Source: Polyangium fumosum (GTDB taxonomy: Bacteria > Myxococcota_A > Polyangia > Polyangiales > Polyangiaceae). Taken from it: DNA of 64,000 nucleotides. Within the stretch, counting starts at the first letter, position 1. Each line of letters opens with the position of its first letter. Position numbers and translations under genes: made by a program. The stretch covers positions 124,001 through 188,000 of the forward strand of contig NZ_SSMQ01000013.1 in NCBI RefSeq assembly GCF_005144585.1, given 5' to 3'. Below are positions 36,086 through 43,814 of the stretch, piece after piece. The notes beneath the pieces were generated by a model. It worked only from the letters and a program-made list of their open reading frames with translations. It did no database searches and had not been told where the DNA came from.

Positions 36086-37402
36086 ATGTCGACCCTCGTC
36101 TCCGCAACGCCACGAGCGCTCGCGCCTGCCCGTACGCTGAGCGACGTCGTTCACAACTGCGACCAGGATGATCCCCTCCCGAGTGGGGATCCTCGGTGGC
36201 AGGACCTCTCGGAGGGGCGTGGGGACGCGGCGGCGGAGACGCTCGTGCAGGATCTGCAGGCGCGCCAGAGCGAGCAGATCATCCACGCGGCGTTCGTGAG
36301 CCACCGCGGCGCGGGCAAGAGCACGGAGCTCCGGCGCATCGCGGGCCTCGTCGGGGAGGCGTACCACCCGCTCTACATCGAGGCGACGGTCGAGATGGAT
36401 CCGATCCGCATCGAATCGGAGGATCTGCTCCTCAACATCGCGCTCGCGGTCGAGAAGGAGATGCGTCGGATCGGAAAGAGCCTGCCTGCGGAGCTGCTCC
36501 GGCGTGTCGAGCAGTGGTTCGCGGACGCGATTCGCTCGACGAAGTGGGCACAAGGCTACGACGCGAACGTCGCGGCTGGCATCGAGGGCAAGTTCGAGAT
36601 CCCGTTCCTCGGCAGCATGTTCGCGCAGGCCAAGGCGCTCATGAGGTACGAGAGCGAGTACCGCACCGAGGTGAAGCAGGTCCTGAAGAAGTTCCCCGGC
36701 ACGTTGATCCAGAACGTGAACGACTTCCTCGAAGCCGCACAACAAGAGCTCGGCGGCCGCGCGCTTCTCCTGATGATCGACAACCTCGACCGGTACGAGC
36801 CCTCGGTCATCGACGAGCTGCTCGTCGTCGGCGCGGATCGGATCCGGAGCCTTCGCTGCAACTTGATCCTCACGCCGCCGATCAGCCTCTTGCTTCAACC
36901 GCGCTCCGCCCAGCTCGACGCGAGCTACGCCTGTTACGACATGTTCACGGTCCGGCTGCGTCGGCGCGACCAGCGCTACGACGAGTTCGACGGCAAAGGA
37001 CGTGACCTGCTCGAACAGGTCCTCGCGAAGCGGATCGACCTCGACGTGGTGATGCCGGACAAGGAGGTCCGGGATCGGCTGATCGCGGCGAGCGGCGGCG
37101 GGATCCGCGAGCTCCTGGATCTCGTCTCGTGGACGGCGAGATTTGCCCGGCTGGGTGGAGAGAAGATCGCCGAGCGCGACGTGGAGAAGGCGATCGCGCG
37201 GCGCAAGCAGCGGCTCCGGGATCAGATCAACGTGAACGGCTGGTGGGAGGCGCTCGGGCACATCGCGGAGACCAAGGAGGTCGGCGACGACGACAAGTCG
37301 CTCGCGGTCCTCTTCCATCGCCTCGCGTTCAAGTACAACGGCGAAGGCTGGTACGACGTGCACCCGCTCGTGGACGAGCTGATGCGGGAGCGGCGCCGGT
37401 GA
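36086..37402 (+). CDS. P-loop ATPase of an ATPase/TPR two-gene module
   Basis: The 438-residue protein opens with a conserved-looking preamble (DPLPSGDPRWQDLSEGRGD). Walker A is HRGAGKST at 73-80 and Walker B LLLMIDNLDR, with Asp232. A sensor-like segment CNLILTPPISLLL and an Arg-rich stretch follow, then a winged-helix-like C-terminus. There is no signal or membrane segment. The preamble plus HRGAGKSTEL recalls ATPases in cyanobacteria, actinobacteria and myxobacteria that are encoded beside TPR or effector-like partners; this is from memory and unchecked. The stop overlaps the next gene's GTG start by four bases. A STAND- or KAP-like regulatory role is the working guess. Confidence 0.75.
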   Translation: MSTLVSATPRALAPARTLSDVVHNCDQDDPLPSGDPRWQDLSEGRGDAAAETLVQDLQARQSEQIIHAAFVSHRGAGKSTELRRIAGLVGEAYHPLYIEATVEMDPIRIESEDLLLNIALAVEKEMRRIGKSLPAELLRRVEQWFADAIRSTKWAQGYDANVAAGIEGKFEIPFLGSMFAQAKALMRYESEYRTEVKQVLKKFPGTLIQNVNDFLEAAQQELGGRALLLMIDNLDRYEPSVIDELLVVGADRIRSLRCNLILTPPISLLLQPRSAQLDASYACYDMFTVRLRRRDQRYDEFDGKGRDLLEQVLAKRIDLDVVMPDKEVRDRLIAASGGGIRELLDLVSWTARFARLGGEKIAERDVEKAIARRKQRLRDQINVNGWWEALGHIAETKEVGDDDKSLAVLFHRLAFKYNGEGWYDVHPLVDELMRERRR

Positions 37403-38949
37403 CGTTCGAGCCCGAGGCCCTGCTCGGCGAGGACGACGGCCTCGTGCTCCGCCGGTTCTTCGCGTGGGGCGTGGGGCACGGGTTCGACCTGGCGATCGTG
37501 CAGATCACGACGCCGTGGAAGCGGGACGCGCTGATCGCGTGGGCCAAGGCGAACGTGCCGGGCGTCGCGGTGATCGATCTGCGCGAGATCGGCCCCGACA
37601 AGCGGAAGCTGTGGGACGTGCTTCGGGAAGCGACGGCGCCGGAACAGGGCACGACGTCGCTGATCCTTCACGGGCTGGAGGAGGCCGAGGCAGAGGAGCG
37701 GATCGTCGCGCAGCTCAACGTGGAGCGGGACGAGCTCGCGCGGGGATTTCCGCTGCCGTGGCTCTTCATCGTGCATCCGACCGTTGCGCAGGTGATGGAG
37801 CGGAAGGCGCCCGACTTCGCGGATTTTGCCGGGGCGTGGATGTGGGAGGAGAAGCCCGAGCCGCTGCGGTTGGAGCTTGCGGCGATCGATGCTCGGTATG
37901 CGGTTGCAGCGCCGCTACCCATGGACACGGAAGCGGTGGACGAGTTACTCGCCAAGGCGGCGGAGGCCATCAATTTCGGCTATCTGGACGAAGCAGCAGA
38001 TTTCCTCGCGCAGTATGATCTGCGGCATCCGAACGCACAGTCGGTGGATCCAGACCGGATGCTGTTCGAAGCGAACCTGCTTTTGGCAAAGGGCCGCTTC
38101 GAGCAGGCGCGAGCCATCTTCGAGCGGGCTCGCAAGGCGTACGAAGCCACGGATGATTCTTTCGGAGTGGCCGCAGTCTTACATCACCTCGCCACGATCG
38201 CGGAGAACCAAGGGCGATACGAGGAAGCCCGTAGTTTTCTCGAGAGGTCCATCGCGGTCAAAGCGACCAGCGATAGGTATGACCGTATCCCGGCCTCCCT
38301 GAATCGACTCGCGAGCATCGCGGAGCGTCAAGGACGGCTTGACGAAGCACGTGGCCTGCTCGCTCAGGCGCAGATGCTCTTGGAGCAACTTGGTGACCGC
38401 GCCGGGCTTGCTGCGTCACAGCATCAGCTTGCCATCCTGGAGATGGATGAAGGGCGCAACGAAGAGGCTCGGACGCTGCTCCTGGGATCCCTCGCGACGA
38501 ACCGGGAGATTGGTGATCGCGTGGGATGCGCAGCGTCGCTTCATCAACTAGCGATGATCGCGTGTGACCGGGGCGAGCTCGACGATGCGCTGAAGCTTCT
38601 CGAAGAGTCGAGCGCGTTGCACGAAGAGATCGGTGATGTCGGGAAACGCGCGGCTTCGTTGCATCTGCGTGCTGTCCTGGAATCGGGGTTTGGTAGGAAC
38701 GACGAGGCCCGGAACCTGCTCCGGGAATCGATCGCAATCCGCAAAGCCATTGGGGATGTTGCGGGGCTGAGTACATCCCGGCTCGTGCTCGGTCAGATCG
38801 AAGTTGCCGCAGGACACTTCACCGAAGGCCGCCGCCTCGTGCAGGCCGCCGTCGACACCCTCGAAGCCATCGGCTCCGCGCAAGCCGAAGAAGCCCGCTC
38901 CATCCTCCGCGACATCGACGCCCTCCAGACCCCGCCCTCCCCCACCTGA
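37399..38949 (+). CDS. TPR-repeat partner of the P-loop ATPase
   Basis: From GTG 37399, overlapping the ATPase stop, the product has 516 residues. Residues 1-150 form an alpha/beta domain: hydrophobic strands FDLAIVQITT, VAVIDLREI and TTSLILHGLE, then LNVERDELARGFPLPWLFIVHPTVAQVM and APDFADFAGAWMWEE. The last motif (RDEL...PLPWLF...APDF) is one I associate with TPR proteins encoded beside regulatory ATPases. Residues about 185-500 are seven or more tandem TPR units of about 40 residues (for example AASLHQLAMIACDRGELDDALKLLEESSALHEEIGD). From about 37,960 to 38,800 the third codon positions are less GC-rich than in neighbours, and the units resemble each other, suggesting recent acquisition or repeat turnover. 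Confidence 0.8.
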   Translation: MTFEPEALLGEDDGLVLRRFFAWGVGHGFDLAIVQITTPWKRDALIAWAKANVPGVAVIDLREIGPDKRKLWDVLREATAPEQGTTSLILHGLEEAEAEERIVAQLNVERDELARGFPLPWLFIVHPTVAQVMERKAPDFADFAGAWMWEEKPEPLRLELAAIDARYAVAAPLPMDTEAVDELLAKAAEAINFGYLDEAADFLAQYDLRHPNAQSVDPDRMLFEANLLLAKGRFEQARAIFERARKAYEATDDSFGVAAVLHHLATIAENQGRYEEARSFLERSIAVKATSDRYDRIPASLNRLASIAERQGRLDEARGLLAQAQMLLEQLGDRAGLAASQHQLAILEMDEGRNEEARTLLLGSLATNREIGDRVGCAASLHQLAMIACDRGELDDALKLLEESSALHEEIGDVGKRAASLHLRAVLESGFGRNDEARNLLRESIAIRKAIGDVAGLSTSRLVLGQIEVAAGHFTEGRRLVQAAVDTLEAIGSAQAEEARSILRDIDALQTPPSPT

Positions 38950-38985
38950 CTCCCGCCCCTCCACTTCCGCAGTACACTCCCCCCG

Positions 38986-40707
38986 ATGCCGAACCTCCTC
39001 GCCATGTCGTTCGAGGGCGAGCTCGCGCCTTGTTTCGACCTGCGATGCCTCCACCCGGGCTCGAAGCGTCCCCCCGACGGCTGGGGCCTCGGCTACTACC
39101 CCGGCGGCGAGCCCAGCGCCTCCGTCCTCAAGGAGCCCGCCCCGCCCCACGGCTCCATCCGCAGCGAGCTCGTCAAAGCCTGGGAACACCTCGAAGCCTC
39201 CCTCTTCGTCCTCCACATCCGCACCGCCACGTGGGGCGCGATCAGCGACGCCAACACCCAGCCCTTCTCCCGCAGCTACGCCGGCCGCGACTGGCTCTTC
39301 TCCCACAGCGGCAGCCTCCGCCACCGCCTCGAACGTTCGAGCACCAAAAGTCTCTTCGAACCCACCGGCTCCACCGACAGCGAGCTCATCTTCTGCGAAC
39401 TGCTCGCCGTCTTCGCGCAGAACGGCTGGCGCAGCATCGGCGACGCCGATCCCGCCGCCGTCCGCGCCTTCTTCGAACGCCTAGGCGCCCACGGCAACAT
39501 GAGCTCCGTCCTCACCGACGGCCGTGATCTCCTCGCCTACGCCGACGCCCACGGCGAAGGGCACCTCCACCTCGGCACCATCCGCCCGCCCTACCAAAAG
39601 CTCATCCTCGAAGACGCCGACCTCCTCCTCGATTTCAGCCGTCGCGGCGTCGAAGCGCAGAAAGGCATCCTCGTCGCCTCGAACCCGCTCGAAGGCCTCG
39701 GCGCCACCTGGAAGGCGATGTCCCCCGGGCACCTCCTCGTCGTGCGGCAAGGCGCCATCATCGTCGACATGCCTCCCGGCGCCGCCACCGTGCAGCGCGC
39801 CGCCGGCCGAGATCTCCAGCGCCCCGCGCCCGCCGAGCCCCGACACCTGTCGATCGTCCACCGCACCGCCTACCACTACGACAAGCCCGTCGAGCGCAGC
39901 TCCCACCTGCTCCGCCTGACGCCGATCCACGATCGCCTACAGACTCTCCACGCCTCCACCATCACGCTCTCCGTCGACGGCAAGCAGCGCGACTACGACG
40001 ACGTCTTCGGCAACCACGCGCGCAAAGTCGTGATCGAGCAGAGCTACACCGAGCTCGTGATCGAAGCGCGCTCCGAAGTGAGCCTGCTCGACACCGAGCC
40101 CTTCGGCCTCCGCCCCTTCCACGCCCGCAGCACCATCCCACTCGTATGGATGCCCTGGCAGCGCCAAGTGCTGCAGCCCTACCTCTTGCCGCCCGAGCTC
40201 CCCGAGAGCCAGCTCGAAGTCCTCGCCCGCTACGCAATGACCTTCGTCGAGCGCAACGACTACGATCTCGTCGACACGCTGCTCGACCTGAACCAAACGA
40301 TCTACCGCGACTACCTCTACCAAAAAGGCTCCACGAGCCTCTCGACGACCCCCTACGAGGTCTACACGCGGCGCACCGGCGTCTGTCAGGACTTCGCAAA
40401 CCTCTTCATCTGTCTCGCCCGTCTCCTCAGCGTCCCCGCGCGCTACGTCTGCGGCTACCTCTACACAGGCCCCAAGCACCCAAACCACAGCATGGCCGAA
40501 GCCTCCCACGCCTGGGTGCAGGTCTACCTGCCCGAAGTCGGCTGGAAAGGCTTCGACCCCACGAGCGGCGTCGTCACACAAACCGATCACGTCCGCCTCG
40601 CCGTCGGCCGCAGCTACGTCGACGCCACCCCCACCTCCGGCACCATCTACACAAGCGGCGTCCGCGAAACCCTCGACGTCGCCGTCCACGTCACCCCCAT
40701 CGGCTGA
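38986..40707 (+). CDS. Fusion of class II glutamine amidotransferase-like domain (no Cys2) and transglutaminase
   Basis: This is a 573-residue fusion. Residues 1-260 follow the YafJ/EgtC class II GATase layout: GWGLGYYPGG, LHIRTATWG, the TQPFSRSYAGRDWLFSHSG segment and STDSELIF. However, the protein begins MPNLLAMS, so the N-terminal nucleophile Cys2 is Pro and the usual HNG Asn is Ser; the domain is probably not catalytic. Residues about 285-573 form a transglutaminase-like peptidase: an N-terminal beta domain (IVHRTAYHYDKPVERSSHLLRLTP) and a core with Cys467 (RTGVCQDFANLF), His508 (ASHAWVQVYLP) and Asp524 (KGFDPTSG). It completes the ATP-grasp/alpha-E/transglutaminase set seen in other genomes. 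Confidence 0.88.
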   Translation: MPNLLAMSFEGELAPCFDLRCLHPGSKRPPDGWGLGYYPGGEPSASVLKEPAPPHGSIRSELVKAWEHLEASLFVLHIRTATWGAISDANTQPFSRSYAGRDWLFSHSGSLRHRLERSSTKSLFEPTGSTDSELIFCELLAVFAQNGWRSIGDADPAAVRAFFERLGAHGNMSSVLTDGRDLLAYADAHGEGHLHLGTIRPPYQKLILEDADLLLDFSRRGVEAQKGILVASNPLEGLGATWKAMSPGHLLVVRQGAIIVDMPPGAATVQRAAGRDLQRPAPAEPRHLSIVHRTAYHYDKPVERSSHLLRLTPIHDRLQTLHASTITLSVDGKQRDYDDVFGNHARKVVIEQSYTELVIEARSEVSLLDTEPFGLRPFHARSTIPLVWMPWQRQVLQPYLLPPELPESQLEVLARYAMTFVERNDYDLVDTLLDLNQTIYRDYLYQKGSTSLSTTPYEVYTRRTGVCQDFANLFICLARLLSVPARYVCGYLYTGPKHPNHSMAEASHAWVQVYLPEVGWKGFDPTSGVVTQTDHVRLAVGRSYVDATPTSGTIYTSGVRETLDVAVHVTPIG

Positions 40708-40718
40708 TGGCCGTGGCG

Positions 40719-41019
40719 CCGGGGCGCTGCCCCGGTCCCCGCGGGGGGCTGTCCGCCCCCTCGACCCCGGACCAGCCAGGGGCTGGACCCAGGGTTGAAA
40801 AACTGCGCGGTGCGCAGTTTTTCAAACAGGCCGACGAAGAACGCAGGTTGCCAGCAGAGTCCGCAGCGCGGCTGTCTTGGTGGGCAAGGTCGTCGCTGGT
40901 CTTGCCACCGGCTGTTCGATGAACTGCGCACCGCGCAGTTCATCGACCCGGGTCCAGCGCCTCGCTGGTCCGGGTGCAGGGGCGGACAGCCCCTGCTGGG
41001 GTCTGGGGCAAAGCCCCAG
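40719..41019. repeat. Hairpin-array repeat, copy A3 (between convergent genes)
   Basis: It has the same order of parts as A1 with different arms. CCGGGG/CCCCGG lies at 40719-40735, a GGGGGC/GCCCCC-type stem next, then CCAGC/GCTGG, then a long stem with arms ending AACTGCGC and GCGCAGTT around 40795-40825. The core follows at 40871-40908 (GGCTGTCTTGGTGGGCAAGG, then GGTCTTGCCACCGG). A second AACTGCGC/GCGCAGTT stem lies at 40918-40944, CCAGCG/CGCTGG next, a CAGGGGC/GCCCCTG stem after it, and CTGGGGC/GCCCCAG at 41003-41019. It lies between the transglutaminase gene and the kinase gene, which end towards each other. Confidence 0.85.
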
Positions 41020-41034
41020 CTCCGCGCCCCCCGC

Positions 41035-42810
41035 CTAGCCCACGACCGGCAACACCAGCCGAAGCCGTGTCCCGCGCCCTGGCGTGGTCTCCATGTCGAT
41101 TCGCCCGCCGTGCATCGACACGTTGCTCTCGCTGAGGGACAGCCCTGCTTCTGCGCTGGTCCCTGTGCTGCGACCGCTCCCGAACACCTCGACGCAGATC
41201 ATGCCTTCCTCTGCGGGCGCGAGCACGACGCGCACCTCGTTTGCCTTCGGATCACCCTCGGGCAGCGCGCGGATCGTTCGTAGCAAGATGTCGACGAGGG
41301 CGAGTGCGATTCGTGCTGGCTCGCCGGCGACGAGGGGCACGTCGGCCACCTCGGACGAGAGCCGCGCGCGCGCTTCGATCACGCCGCATGTCAGCATCAG
41401 CGCTGCTTCGACCACGCGCTTGATGTTTGTCCGCGGCGGCGTCTCGCGTGAGGCCTCGCCGAGGATCCGCATGTCTCGCATGATCCTTGCGATGCGCTTC
41501 GCTCCGCTCGTCGCCTCGTCGAGCGCCTTTGCCACGTCCTCGCTCTTCGTGGTGCCGAGCGCCTCCGATACGTACTTGAGGTTCCCGATCAAGTACGAGA
41601 GCGGATTGTTGATCTCGTGCGCCACGCCTGCGGAGAGCGCGGCTGCCGTGCCGAGCCTTGCATCGGCCTCGCGTTGCCGCTGCTCCGTGATGTCGCGCAT
41701 GATCGACACGAGCAGCCGCTCCTCCTTGCGCACGGCGAGCAGCACTCGCTTCTCGGCGAGCACCCGCTGTGATCCGTCGGGCGCCTTCACCGTCACCTCG
41801 CGCTCGTCGGCTGTCTGCGGCCACCGATCGGGCCGCCCGCCCTTCGGCGTGGGCTTCAGCGCGTCGGCGGATTGCCCGAGCACCTCCTCGCGGGATCGCC
41901 CGAGGAGCGCGCAGAACGCGCGGTTTGCGATCGTGATTCGCCCTGTGTCGTCCTCGACGGACAGCGGATCGGGCACGGCGTCGATCACGGCGAGCCGCGC
42001 TTCTGCTTCGAGCGACTCTTGCTCTGCGTGGATCATCGCGGTGATGTCGCGCGAGACCGTGACGAGCTCCTCGATCACGTCGGTGCGGGGATCTCGCACG
42101 GGCCGGCTGATCGTCTCGAGCCACGCGTACTCGCCGTCCTTGCGTTGCAGCCGGATGATCGCGCCTGCGACTTGCGCGCCTGCGTCGAGCGCGCCGAGCG
42201 CTTCGAGCAGCTTCGAGACATCCGAGGGATGGAGGATGTCGAGGATGCTCGATCCGAGCAGCTCATCGGGCTCGTATCCGAGCACGGTGCGACATGCGGG
42301 CGAGATGTAGAGCCGCACGCCGCCGGGCGAGAAGCGCGCGAGGATCTCGGTCGAGCTCTCTGCGAGGTGGCGAAACCGCTGCTCGCTGCGCTCGGCGTGC
42401 CGGAGCGCGTCCCCGAGCATGGCGGCCCGCACGGCGTCCTTCTTCCGCTGCGCGACGCGCCGGAACAAGAGCCCCACGCGTGACGTGACGAGGCTCTCGT
42501 TGCCTGGCCAGAGCATGAAATCATCGACGCCCTCGTCGCAGAGCGTCTCGATGTGCTCGGGTGTCGCGGCCATCGCGAGGACGACGGGCCCGCCGTCCGG
42601 GGCACTCCGGAGCGTGCGACACGCGGCCAGGATCGAGGCAAAGTCCTGTTCGTCCTCGGACGAGAGGAGCACGGCGATCCCGATCCCCGCGCTCGACGCT
42701 GCCGCGAGCTCCAAGGCAGGCACGACGGCGACGTCACTGCACTGATCCCGAAGCAACCGCTCGAGCGGTTGTGGATCGGCCTTGGAAGAAGCGACGAGCA
42801 AAGCCTTCAT
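41035..42810 (-). CDS. PAS-containing sensor histidine kinase with degenerate ends
   Basis: The 591-residue protein begins with a receiver-like domain (about 1-120). There the strand that should end in the phospho-accepting Asp reads IAVLLSSED, so it is probably a pseudo-receiver. Two PAS domains follow (about 140-260 and 270-390; YISPACRTVLGYEPDELLG, ITIANRAFCALLGRSREEVLG). A HisKA helix comes next with His398 in GVAHEINNPLSYLIGNL. The ATP-binding domain has lost key residues: the N-box Asn is Arg (DILLRTIRALPEG), G1 reads GSGRSTG, and G2 has GLSLSES. The phospho-acceptor His is intact but self-phosphorylation is doubtful. There is no membrane segment, so it is cytoplasmic. Start 42810 is chosen at MKALLVASS. 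Confidence 0.88.
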   Translation of the reverse strand: MKALLVASSKADPQPLERLLRDQCSDVAVVPALELAAASSAGIGIAVLLSSEDEQDFASILAACRTLRSAPDGGPVVLAMAATPEHIETLCDEGVDDFMLWPGNESLVTSRVGLLFRRVAQRKKDAVRAAMLGDALRHAERSEQRFRHLAESSTEILARFSPGGVRLYISPACRTVLGYEPDELLGSSILDILHPSDVSKLLEALGALDAGAQVAGAIIRLQRKDGEYAWLETISRPVRDPRTDVIEELVTVSRDITAMIHAEQESLEAEARLAVIDAVPDPLSVEDDTGRITIANRAFCALLGRSREEVLGQSADALKPTPKGGRPDRWPQTADEREVTVKAPDGSQRVLAEKRVLLAVRKEERLLVSIMRDITEQRQREADARLGTAAALSAGVAHEINNPLSYLIGNLKYVSEALGTTKSEDVAKALDEATSGAKRIARIMRDMRILGEASRETPPRTNIKRVVEAALMLTCGVIEARARLSSEVADVPLVAGEPARIALALVDILLRTIRALPEGDPKANEVRVVLAPAEEGMICVEVFGSGRSTGTSAEAGLSLSESNVSMHGGRIDMETTPGRGTRLRLVLPVVG

Positions 42811-42839
42811 ACGAGAAAACCCCCGCCATCCTGCCACAC

Positions 42840-42945
42840 TTTTGGGGAGGGTGTCGCGCTCGATGGCGCGACACCCTACGGCCCTCACTCCACTTCGTTT
42901 CGTTCGGGCCTACCCGGCGGTATGGCGGCTGGCTCGCTGGGGGAG
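42840..42945 (-). repeat. 3'-end element, copy B2
   Basis: Inverted copy of 21536-21640. Read on the minus strand it has GCGAGCCAGC, then GCCGGGTAGGCCCGAACGAA, a AGTGGAGT block, GAGGGCCG, and a hairpin with loop CATCGA. It sits downstream of the LOG-family gene (minus strand) in the same relative orientation as B1 to its gene. The block GGCGGCTGGCTCGCT at its upstream edge occurs again at 43013-43027, inside the last codons of the LOG gene. Confidence 0.8.
42848..42877 (-). terminator. 12-bp hairpin with loop CATCGA
   Basis: On the minus strand, AGGGTGTCGCGC, loop CATCGA and GCGCGACACCCT form a perfect stem. Compared with the hairpin at 21600-21631, the base pairs next to the loop differ but stay complementary. 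It likely terminates the LOG-family operon before the sensor kinase gene. Confidence 0.6.
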
Positions 42946-42999
42946 GTTGCGGGGGTTGGGTGACGCTTTGCGGTGGGGGGATGAGGGGGTTTTTCGGGT

Positions 43000-43554
43000 C
43001 TAGCCGGTGGTTTGGCGGCTGGCTCGCTCGGCGAGCGTGGCGACGACTTGACGGATCGCGTCGGTGCCGGACGTGGCGGGGATCACGTAATCGTCGGGTG
43101 TGTCGGGGAATCGTTCTCGGTCGTCGATGCGGAGCCCGGCGAGCTCGCCGCTCCAGCCTGCGATCTCCAGCGCCACGACGATTCGATCGTGGATCCAGGC
43201 CATGGCGATTTCGGAGAGCGTGCCCGCGCCGCCGCCGACGGCGACGATGGCATCCGCATGGGCGACCAGCGCGTTCCGCAAATGCCCGAGCCCGGTCGGA
43301 ATCGCGATATCGACGTACGCATTGGCGGCGCGCGGGTCATGCCCCGGAAGCAGCCCCACGGTATCTCCGTCTCGATACCGCGCCGACGCGCGCGCGCCGC
43401 GACAAGCGGCTTCCATCACGCCGCCGAGGCCGCCGGTGAGGACACGAAAACCAACCTCGACGGCCGCACGACCGGCCTCGAAAGCAGCTTCGTACGCGGG
43501 AGATCCAGGGAGCGCGGTGCCGTCACCGATGATGGCGAGAAGGGGGCGGGGCAT
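43000..43554 (-). CDS. LOG-family (TIGR00725-type) Rossmann protein
   Basis: The 184-residue protein has the SLOG Rossmann layout: LLAIIGDG at the N-terminus, VLTGGLGGVMEAACRGA (about 38-54), GLLPGHD, and AIVAVGGGAGTLSEIAMAW at about 102-120. The last corresponds to the nucleotide-binding PGGxGTxxE motif of LOG phosphoribohydrolases, with GGGAGTLSE here at 107-115. LOG enzymes release cytokinin-type bases from nucleoside monophosphates; TIGR00725 members are less characterised. The last eight codons contain the block GGCGGCTGGCTCGCT that also borders repeat B2, so the C-terminus may have been altered by the repeat. A short reading frame lies seven bases upstream. Confidence 0.85.
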   Translation of the reverse strand: MPRPLLAIIGDGTALPGSPAYEAAFEAGRAAVEVGFRVLTGGLGGVMEAACRGARASARYRDGDTVGLLPGHDPRAANAYVDIAIPTGLGHLRNALVAHADAIVAVGGGAGTLSEIAMAWIHDRIVVALEIAGWSGELAGLRIDDRERFPDTPDDYVIPATSGTDAIRQVVATLAERASRQTTG

Positions 43555-43561
43555 GGTCGGA

Positions 43562-43684
43562 TCAGAGGGTATGCCGTTCCAGGTAAGACCGGAACATCAG
43601 GGAAAAGGGCGCCTCGGGTTGGGCGAAACGACGCAGGAGTTCCCGCTCGTCATCTCGCATCGCCTGCCTACCCTCATGGTTCAT
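43562..43684 (-). CDS. Possible small protein (40 aa) upstream of the LOG gene
   Basis: The frame from 43684 encodes 40 residues (MNHEGRQAMRDDERELLRRF and on, ending SYLERHTL); a second start at 43660 gives 32 residues and has a GAGGG/AGG-rich leader. Composition is protein-like (acidic and basic helix, then FSLMFRSYLER), unlike the Arg/Pro/Gly runs of non-coding frames here. It stops seven bases before the LOG start, consistent with coupling. No homologue is known to me. Confidence 0.4.
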   Translation of the reverse strand: MNHEGRQAMRDDERELLRRFAQPEAPFSLMFRSYLERHTL

Positions 43685-43814
43685 CGTTGACAAGACTTCT
43701 TACGTCCTCGCTCCGACGAGGGATCGAGGCATTGAGCGATAGGGAAGACCTTGTTTGCCTGCTTCATGTGCGTGCCTGGCGAGGTCCCGGGCTCGGAACG
43801 CCCGAAGTCCCGCC

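Noticed and set aside
34910-37363. 817-codon minus-strand frame across the alpha-E and ATPase genes
   Set aside because: It spans two genes with clear families on the other strand and has no motif of its own.
36086-38949. Complete named anti-phage system
   Set aside because: The ATPase/TPR pair is suggestive, but no nuclease, TIR, membrane effector or other defence gene is beside it, so no named system is claimed.
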